Below, in pieces: positions 13,869-18,980 of a DNA stretch of 18,980 bases. The stretch comes from Corallococcus sp. CAG:1435 (GTDB taxonomy: Bacteria > Bacillota > Clostridia > Christensenellales > CAG-314). The position numbers and the translations under genes are program-made. Location: NCBI GenBank assembly GCA_000433775.1, contig HF998474.1:1107-20086 (forward strand). Reading direction: 5' to 3'. The stretch's first letter is position 1, and each line of letters opens with the position of its first letter. Below the pieces are notes generated by a model, which was not told the origin of the DNA, did no database searches, and saw only the letters and a program-made list of their open reading frames with translations.

Positions 13869-15089
13869 TTACAGTACGGTTGCGCCCACCTGCCTCACTT
13901 TCAGCACATGCACGCTTTTTTCGCCGTATTTTTTACCCATTTCCGAGGTGAAACCGTGCAAATCCCTGTTGACGACAAGTGCCAGCACTGTGCCTGCAAA
14001 GCCGCCGCCATGCACACGGGAAGCGCACCCGGGACAAATTTCACGGGCAAACAGAACTGCGTCGGCAACCGTCCTGTCCTCTCCGACGTTGCAGTTTTGC
14101 AACTGCCAGATACTGCTGTTTCCCGATTGACTGACGGCGGAAAACAGTTTAGGCACATCGCCGTTTTTCAATGCCTGCGCCACCTCGTCCACCAGGCGGT
14201 TTTCCTCGAAAAAGTGTTTGGCACGCAACGCAGGACGGTTGCCCACGGTGCGTTGAACCTCTTTGTATCTTTTGAAAAATTCCACTTCGTCCACGTCGGC
14301 AAGACGCTGCTTGCCGAAGTAGTTTGCCACCTGTTTCATTTCGGCGGGAATGGCGGCGTAGCAGTCAGTTAGGGAGGAATGACTCTTTCCCGTGTCCACG
14401 ACTACAAGATTTACGCCGTTGAGGTCATTTGCCAGCCTTTGAAATTCAAAGCCGTTTTTGAAGTTTATTTCCACGATACCGCCCACGGCAATGACGCCCT
14501 GATCCAAAAGACCGCAGGGCTTGTTGAAGTAGACGTTTTCCGCAAACTGCCCCACTTCGGCAAGGGTGCGGGCGTCAATTTCGCCGTTGTTGTACAAATT
14601 GTTGACTATGGTTGCGGCAAGCAACTGAAACGCCGCACTTGACGATATGCCTGCGCCGCTTGGCAGGCAGGAATTGAGGCAGGCATAAAATCCGCCGATT
14701 TTCTTGCCACGCTTTTTCAGCCCCGCCAAAACGCCTTTGACCATGCCGACGCTTCCTCCTTCCACCTTTTCCACGTCGGCGACATTGAAAACAATGTCAC
14801 GGTAGTTGTTTCCGCTTATTTGCACCACGCCTTTGTCGTTGGGCAGAAATGCTGCGACAATGTCCAGATCCACAGTGCATCCGACAACTTTGCCTCCGTT
14901 GTGGTCGGTGTGATTGCCGATAAGTTCCACACGTCCCGACGAACTTGCAAGATAGCAGTAACGGCTTTTGTACTTTTTTTTGAAATGACGTACAAGTTCT
15001 TCGTAACGTATCAACTGACGGAAAGTTTTTTTACCGTACAGTTTGGGAAAATACGACATTGCCTGACGTCCGCTTGTGAACTGTTGCAT
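13869..15089 (-). CDS. galK: Galactokinase family (GHMP) sugar kinase
   Basis: GalK phosphorylates galactose at C1 with ATP (Leloir pathway). From the chosen start the protein has 406 residues. The first motif is GRVELIGNHTDHNGG (52-66), with Asn59 where the classical signature GEHTDYN has the galactose-contacting Glu. The GHMP phosphate loop LPSGAGISSSAA is at 142-153, CGLLDQ holds the catalytic Asp196, and RVHGGGFAGT lies near the C-terminus. The ATG at 15087-15089 is preferred: AAGGAAG lies eight bases upstream and the N-terminus (GRQAMSYFPKLYG) fits clostridial relatives. An upstream TTG at 15146 lies within the promoter. No galT or galE is beside it, so a related hexose or N-acetylhexosamine substrate is possible. 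Confidence 0.88.
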   Translation of the reverse strand: MQQFTSGRQAMSYFPKLYGKKTFRQLIRYEELVRHFKKKYKSRYCYLASSSGRVELIGNHTDHNGGKVVGCTVDLDIVAAFLPNDKGVVQISGNNYRDIVFNVADVEKVEGGSVGMVKGVLAGLKKRGKKIGGFYACLNSCLPSGAGISSSAAFQLLAATIVNNLYNNGEIDARTLAEVGQFAENVYFNKPCGLLDQGVIAVGGIVEINFKNGFEFQRLANDLNGVNLVVVDTGKSHSSLTDCYAAIPAEMKQVANYFGKQRLADVDEVEFFKRYKEVQRTVGNRPALRAKHFFEENRLVDEVAQALKNGDVPKLFSAVSQSGNSSIWQLQNCNVGEDRTVADAVLFAREICPGCASRVHGGGFAGTVLALVVNRDLHGFTSEMGKKYGEKSVHVLKVRQVGATVL

Positions 15090-15117
15090 AATTTTGCTTC
15101 CTTGTGTTTGTGTCAAC

Positions 15118-15146
15118 ATTGTAACACCCTGCAAGGTTTTTTGCAA
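15118..15146 (-). promoter_or_regulatory. Promoter of galK
   Basis: On the minus strand there is a -35 TTGCAA (15141-15146), a 17-base spacer and a -10 TACAAT (15118-15123). The predicted start is near 15111, giving a leader of about 22 bases with the AAGGAAG site. It fills the 60-base gap after the glmS stop, so galK need not depend on glmS transcription. Confidence 0.65.
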
Positions 15147-15149
15147 CTG

Positions 15150-16919
15150 TTATTCCACCGTTACCGATTTGGCAAGGTTGCGTGGCTTGTCGACGTCCCT
15201 GCCCAAACCTTTTGCCGCAAAGTACGCCAGAAGTTGCAGAGGAACTACTGCCACCACACCGTACAGCAAACGGTGTACCGACGGCAACACAAACTGCGTT
15301 CCGTACCCCTTGTAGGGGGAAAGGGTGATGACGTCGGCATGTCGGGATGCAATTTCCCTGGCGGTGCTTATGTTTTTTTGCACCAGATTGCAGGAGGTGG
15401 AAAGCTCCACCACCGTTACGCCTTTTTCCATCAGCGCAAGTGTGCCGTGTTTAAGTTCGCCTGAGGGGTATGCCTCGGAATGAATGTAACTGATTTCTTT
15501 CAGTTTCAAAGAGCCTTCCGTGGCGGTGGGAAAATCCAACGCACGTCCCACGAAAAACACTGCGGAACTGTTTTTGACCCTCTCCGCCAAAGCGTGAATT
15601 TCCTCCTTGCGTTGCAAAATTTCTCCTATTGCAGCGGGAAGGCTGTCCATGCCCTCCCAAAGAGAATCCAACTCCTTTTGCGAAAGTCGGTTGCGCAAAA
15701 AAGCAATGTCGGCAACAAGCAGAATCAACGTTACCAACTGACAGTTGTACGCCTTGGTGCTTGCCACGGCAAATTCGCTGCCTGCAAAAACGTTGGTTAC
15801 TTTGTCGCACACAAAACACAGCGTAGAAGACTTGGTATTGGTGACGGCGTAGGTAATTCCGCCACCTGCCGACACCTTTTCCGCCGCCCGTATCGTATCG
15901 GCGGTTTCTCCGCTTTGACTGATACAAAACGCCAATGTCTGACCGTCCACGGGAAAATTGTCGTAGACAAATTCGCTGGCGATGACGGCGGTTACGTCCA
16001 CATCCAAAAATTTGCGTGCAACTGCGCAGGCTTCCAAACCGCTGTTGTAGGCTGTGCCGCATCCCAAAAAGTAGATGCGTTTGAGTTTTTTTATCTGTTT
16101 TGACGAAAGTTGCACTCTTCCGCTGTCGAAGTAGCCCTTTTTCGCATTCATTACACAGTGGGGAATTTCAAAAATTTCCTTCAACATCATGTCGCCGTCG
16201 GCATTTTCGTTCACTTCGACGTCGGGCACAAAAAAGTTGACGGATAGTTTCTTTCCGTCGAAGGTGTAAAAACAAACGTCCTTTGCCGATGCTTGCACCA
16301 CCGTTCCGTCCGGCACAACGGCGACCTTTTCCGCCCAACGTGAAAGACATCTTACGTCCGAAGAAAGATAGACGGCATTTTTTGCCACCCCCACCGCAAG
16401 AGGACTTTTGTACTTGATGGCGTACAAACAGTCGTCGTAGGCGTTTTCCGCCAACACGGCGAATGCGCCTTCAAGTTGATTTGCCGTTTTCAGCGTTGCC
16501 TGCAAAACGTTGCCTTTATAGTTTTCCTGCAACAGGTGCGCTACCGTTTCGCTGTCCGTTTGGGAAGAAAACCTGCAACCCGCATCTTGCAGCGAAATTT
16601 TCAGTTTTTCAAAATTTTCTATTATTCCGTTGTGGCAAATGGCAAAATTGCCGTCGTTTGACAAAAACGGATGGGCGTTTTCGTCGCAGACGTTTCCGTG
16701 CGTTGCCCAACGGGTGTGACCTATTGCAAGTGCTCCTGCGGTTAACGGCGGAATTTTGCCTTGCAAGTCCTCTACACGACCGCTGCATTTGAAAACCTCT
16801 ATACACTTCCCTTTGACGGCAATGCCTGCGGAATCGTACCCACGGTACTGCAGAAAACGTAATGCCTGCAAAGTTTTTTCCACACAGTTTTCGTCAATTA
16901 CACCAAAAATCCCGCACAT
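15150..16919 (-). CDS. glmS: Glutamine-fructose-6-phosphate aminotransferase (isomerizing)
   Basis: GlmS makes glucosamine-6-phosphate from fructose-6-phosphate and glutamine, the first committed step to UDP-GlcNAc, and feeds GlmM. The 589-residue protein is slightly shorter than E. coli GlmS (609). The N-terminal glutaminase starts MCGIFGVI with nucleophile Cys2, then HTRWATHG (68-75) and NGIIEN (97-102). Two SIS domains follow, with [11 protein letters not shown] in the first and [11 protein letters not shown] in the second. The C-terminus [13 protein letters not shown] is the conserved tail that closes the active site. AAGGAAGG lies just upstream of the ATG. The predicted leader is too short for a glmS ribozyme. 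Confidence 0.97.
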   Translation of the reverse strand: MCGIFGVIDENCVEKTLQALRFLQYRGYDSAGIAVKGKCIEVFKCSGRVEDLQGKIPPLTAGALAIGHTRWATHGNVCDENAHPFLSNDGNFAICHNGIIENFEKLKISLQDAGCRFSSQTDSETVAHLLQENYKGNVLQATLKTANQLEGAFAVLAENAYDDCLYAIKYKSPLAVGVAKNAVYLSSDVRCLSRWAEKVAVVPDGTVVQASAKDVCFYTFDGKKLSVNFFVPDVEVNENADGDMMLKEIFEIPHCVMNAKKGYFDSGRVQLSSKQIKKLKRIYFLGCGTAYNSGLEACAVARKFLDVDVTAVIASEFVYDNFPVDGQTLAFCISQSGETADTIRAAEKVSAGGGITYAVTNTKSSTLCFVCDKVTNVFAGSEFAVASTKAYNCQLVTLILLVADIAFLRNRLSQKELDSLWEGMDSLPAAIGEILQRKEEIHALAERVKNSSAVFFVGRALDFPTATEGSLKLKEISYIHSEAYPSGELKHGTLALMEKGVTVVELSTSCNLVQKNISTAREIASRHADVITLSPYKGYGTQFVLPSVHRLLYGVVAVVPLQLLAYFAAKGLGRDVDKPRNLAKSVTVE

Positions 16920-16939
16920 AATACCTTCCTTTTGTGAGT

Positions 16940-16945
16940 ATTATA
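16940..16945 (-). promoter_or_regulatory. Likely -10 box of the glmS promoter
   Basis: A perfect TATAAT on the minus strand lies 20 bases before the glmS ATG. The predicted start near 16933 leaves a leader of about 14 bases that is almost all ribosome site. No good -35 is seen at 16-18 bases (TGTCGG at 17). A symmetric site occupies that region. Confidence 0.5.
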
Positions 16946-16966
16946 TGAATTTTTGCAACGTACCGA

Positions 16967-16979
16967 CACAAAATTTGTG
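16967..16979. promoter_or_regulatory. Symmetric site CACAAA-A-TTTGTG between glmS and typA
   Basis: A perfect 13-base inverted repeat overlaps the weak -35 region of glmS. Its centre lies about 40 bases before the predicted glmS start and about 72 before that of typA. The position suits an activator of glmS or a shared regulator (inference). Confidence 0.4.
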
Positions 16980-17009
16980 CTAACTTCAGTTGCAAATGTA
17001 CAAATATAT

Positions 17010-17038
17010 TTGACTGTAAAAATATATAGTTGTATAAT
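17010..17038 (+). promoter_or_regulatory. Promoter of typA
   Basis: A -35 TTGACT (17010-17015), a 17-base spacer and a perfect -10 TATAAT (17033-17038). The predicted start is near 17045, giving a leader of about 20 bases with GGAG at 17055-17058. Confidence 0.85.
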
Positions 17039-17065
17039 TTTAGGGTTGAAATACGGAGACTTTTT

Positions 17066-18892
17066 ATGCAAAGAGAAGATGTAAGAAACATAGCAATTAT
17101 CGCACACGTCGACCACGGCAAGACAACGCTTGTGGACCAACTTCTGAAGCAAAGCGGTATTTTCCGCTCCAACGAAGTTGTTGCCGACAGAGTAATGGAC
17201 AGCAACGACATTGAGCGTGAAAGAGGAATAACCATTCTTGCAAAAAACACGGCGGTGCATTACAAGGGAACGAAAATAAACATTATCGACACCCCGGGAC
17301 ACGCCGATTTCGGCGGCGAGGTGGAACGAATCTTGTCCATGGTGGACGGCGTACTTCTTCTGGTGGACGCCATAGAAGGGTGCATGCCGCAAACGAGGTA
17401 CGTTTTGAAAAAAGCGTTGGGCTTGGGCAAAAAAGCGCTTGTGGTCATCAACAAGGTGGACAAGGGTGAATTTGACGAACAACAGTTGCAGGAACAGATT
17501 TTGGAACTGTTTATGGAATTGGGCGCAACGGACGACCAGTTTGACTTCAAAATTATTTACGCATCGGCAAAACAGGGCTGGGCAACCAACAAACTCGGCG
17601 AGCCGGGCGTGGACATGAAACCACTGTTGGACGCAATATTGACGGAGATTCCCGCACCGGAAGGAGACATAGAGGGCGGTTTGCAACTGCTGATATGCAA
17701 TATCGACTACGACGAATACGTCGGCAGAATAGGTATCGGCAAGGTGAACAGGGGCAAAATTTACGACGGACAGCAGGTAATGGTTTGCCACAAAGACAAC
17801 AAGTTCAACACGGCGAAGGTTGCCAGACTGTATCAGTTTGACGGTTTGAAGCGTGTGGAATGTACCGAAGGTTCCATGGGCGACATTGTTGCCGTAAACG
17901 GCATTGCCGACATGAACATAGGCGAAACACTGTGCTCGATAGACTGCGTGGAACCGCTTCCCTTCGTCAACATAGACGAGCCCACCATTTCTATGGTGTT
18001 TTCCGTCAACAACAGTCCCTTTGCAGGCAAAGAAGGCAAGTACGTTACCAGCAGACACCTGCGTGCAAGACTGTTTAAGGAAGTGGAAACAAACGTTTCC
18101 ATGCGTGTGGAAGAAACGGACAGCCCCGACAGTTTCAAAGTGTACGGCAGAGGGGAACTGCACCTTTCCATTCTTATTGAAAACATGCGCCGTGAAGGGT
18201 ACGAATTTCAGGTATCCCGTCCCAAAGTTATTTTCAAAGAGGTGAACGGCGAAAAATACGAACCCATGGAATACCTTGTTGTGGAAGTGCCGGAAGCGTA
18301 CGTCGGCACGGTAATGAACAAGTTGGGCGCACGCAAAGGCGAACTTGTCAACATGTATCCCGACAATCAGGGCTCTACAAGGCTGGAATTCCGCATTCCC
18401 GCACGCTGCCTGATTGGTTACAGAAGCGAAATGCTTACCGACACCAAAGGCTTTGGCGTGATGAGCAGTGTTTTTGACGGTTACGAACCCTACAAGGGGG
18501 ACGTGCAGGAAAGATCGAGGGGAAGTTTGGTGTGCTTTGAAGACGGCGTTACCACCGCTTACGGGCTGTTCAACGCACAGGAACGTTGCCGTCTGTTTGT
18601 GGGCGTGGGATTGCCCGTCTACGCAGGAATGATCGTTGGCGAAAACAGCCGTGAAGACGACATAACCGTTAACGTGTGCAAAACCAAACACCTCACAAAC
18701 AACCGTGCAAGCGGCTCCGACGAGGCGTTGAAACTTACACCGCCCACGGTACTGAGCCTCGAACAGTGCCTGGAATTCATAAACGACGACGAATTGGTGG
18801 AAGTTACACCCACGTCCATACGTCTGCGCAAGGCAATTCTTGACCACAGCGAACGCATGCGTATCTGGGCAAGAAACAACAAAAAATCCTGA
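17066..18892 (+). CDS. typA: Translational GTPase TypA/BipA
   Basis: TypA is a ribosome-binding GTPase related to EF-G, linked to stress and cold tolerance and large-subunit assembly. The 608-residue protein matches the family (about 605-615). G motifs in order: AHVDHGKTT (13-21), RGITI (53-57), [16 protein letters not shown] (75-90), NKVD (129-132) and SAK (167-169). The C-terminus carries the BipA-specific domain with [18 protein letters not shown] and [12 protein letters not shown]. The ATG at 17066 is chosen because GGAG lies upstream and [18 protein letters not shown] is the usual start; the frame further upstream falls in the promoter. It is monocistronic and divergent from glmS. Confidence 0.97.
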   Translation: MQREDVRNIAIIAHVDHGKTTLVDQLLKQSGIFRSNEVVADRVMDSNDIERERGITILAKNTAVHYKGTKINIIDTPGHADFGGEVERILSMVDGVLLLVDAIEGCMPQTRYVLKKALGLGKKALVVINKVDKGEFDEQQLQEQILELFMELGATDDQFDFKIIYASAKQGWATNKLGEPGVDMKPLLDAILTEIPAPEGDIEGGLQLLICNIDYDEYVGRIGIGKVNRGKIYDGQQVMVCHKDNKFNTAKVARLYQFDGLKRVECTEGSMGDIVAVNGIADMNIGETLCSIDCVEPLPFVNIDEPTISMVFSVNNSPFAGKEGKYVTSRHLRARLFKEVETNVSMRVEETDSPDSFKVYGRGELHLSILIENMRREGYEFQVSRPKVIFKEVNGEKYEPMEYLVVEVPEAYVGTVMNKLGARKGELVNMYPDNQGSTRLEFRIPARCLIGYRSEMLTDTKGFGVMSSVFDGYEPYKGDVQERSRGSLVCFEDGVTTAYGLFNAQERCRLFVGVGLPVYAGMIVGENSREDDITVNVCKTKHLTNNRASGSDEALKLTPPTVLSLEQCLEFINDDELVEVTPTSIRLRKAILDHSERMRIWARNNKKS

Positions 18893-18906
18893 TATTTTAC
18901 AGCAAT

Positions 18907-18943
18907 AAAAAAAGTCGCATCACCTTAGGCATGCGACTTTTTT
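18907..18943 (+). terminator. Rho-independent terminator after typA
   Basis: The stem AAAAAAAGTCGCAT pairs with ATGCGACTTTTTT around a 10-base loop. It lies 14 bases past the typA stop. The A-run on the left arm makes it usable on the minus strand as well, for a gene converging from beyond the window. Confidence 0.9.
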
Positions 18944-18980
18944 ATTTGTTGCAATACGGCGCAATCAACATGTTGATTGC
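18942..18980 (-). CDS. Possible C-terminal end of a convergent gene
   Basis: The minus strand is open from the window edge for 12 codons (ending LIAPYCNK) to a TAA at 18942-18944, placed at the edge of the bidirectional terminator. The position is what a convergent gene would show, but the fragment is far too short to identify, and the palindrome within it offers another reading. Confidence 0.2.
   Translation of the reverse strand, partial: AINMLIAPYCNK
18961..18980. repeat. Perfect 20-base palindrome at the window end
   Basis: GCAATCAACA is followed directly by its reverse complement TGTTGATTGC, with no spacer. It may extend past the edge, since GC precedes it. An operator for a dimeric regulator (MarR or TetR size) or a coding coincidence are both possible. 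Confidence 0.6.

Noticed and set aside
15076..15315. Plus-strand translation containing [12 protein letters not shown], a string often produced by translating tRNA genes
   Set aside because: The DNA is the 3' end of glmS (conserved C-terminus [13 protein letters not shown]). No tRNA cloverleaf was found.
16898..18847. Minus-strand open frame of 649 codons opposite typA
   Set aside because: Shadow of typA, which shows all five GTPase motifs. The minus frame is Phe/Val/His-rich with no domain.

Overview
The window looks like a chromosomal segment of an anaerobic, low-to-mid GC bacterium of the Bacillota (Clostridia-like). The reasons are a tmk-holB-ricT gene order, a glycerol-3-phosphate oxidation set built from a GlpA-like flavoprotein with a BFD-type Fe-S tail, a second flavoprotein and a DUF1667 protein, a galactokinase with the GNHTDHN form of its first motif, and A/G-rich Shine-Dalgarno sites. 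TGA is used as an ordinary stop (glmM, tmk, ricT, MGMT gene), so the code is standard. No tRNA, rRNA, CRISPR array, phage gene or transposase was seen. The species cannot be named from this window.

Layout. 1-1762 (minus): the N-terminal part of a cation diffusion facilitator, cut by the window edge, and glmM. 2107-7942 (minus): trxB with its own promoter, then the glp operon. The glp operon is transcribed from a strong promoter at 7914-7942 in the order GlpA-like dehydrogenase, FAD oxidoreductase, DUF1667 protein, glpK, and ends at a terminator at 3175-3206. 7946-8871: about 900 bases without a convincing gene, holding a perfect T8A8 palindrome and a 164-base imperfect tandem repeat. 8872-11990 (minus): a tightly overlapping operon tmk-holB-ricT-yfcE with a clear promoter and terminator. 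12253-13437 (plus): a consensus promoter set in interleaved dyads, then a minimal MGMT-family gene and two adjacent 121-residue paralogues, each a predicted winged helix with a C-terminal membrane anchor, closed by a terminator. 13438-13868: dyads, a terminator and what looks like the 3' remnant of a gene carrying an in-frame TGA. 13869-16945 (minus): galK with its own promoter, and glmS. 17010-18943 (plus): typA, divergent from glmS. The last 20 bases are a perfect palindrome.

How the genes work together. GlmS and GlmM catalyse two steps of the route from fructose-6-phosphate to UDP-GlcNAc (cell wall), but sit in separate units. The glp operon phosphorylates glycerol (GlpK) and oxidises glycerol-3-phosphate through flavins and Fe-S centres; no glycerol facilitator or operon regulator is beside it. 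tmk, holB and ricT form a nucleotide, replication and RNA-maturation group common in Bacillota.

The most unusual items are: the paired membrane-anchored winged-helix proteins behind an MGMT gene with an elaborate promoter; a thioredoxin reductase that has lost the NADPH-binding HRR; the gene remnant with in-frame TGA after galK; the 164-base tandem repeat; and a promoter whose predicted +1 falls on the start codon of the cation transporter gene, implying leaderless translation.
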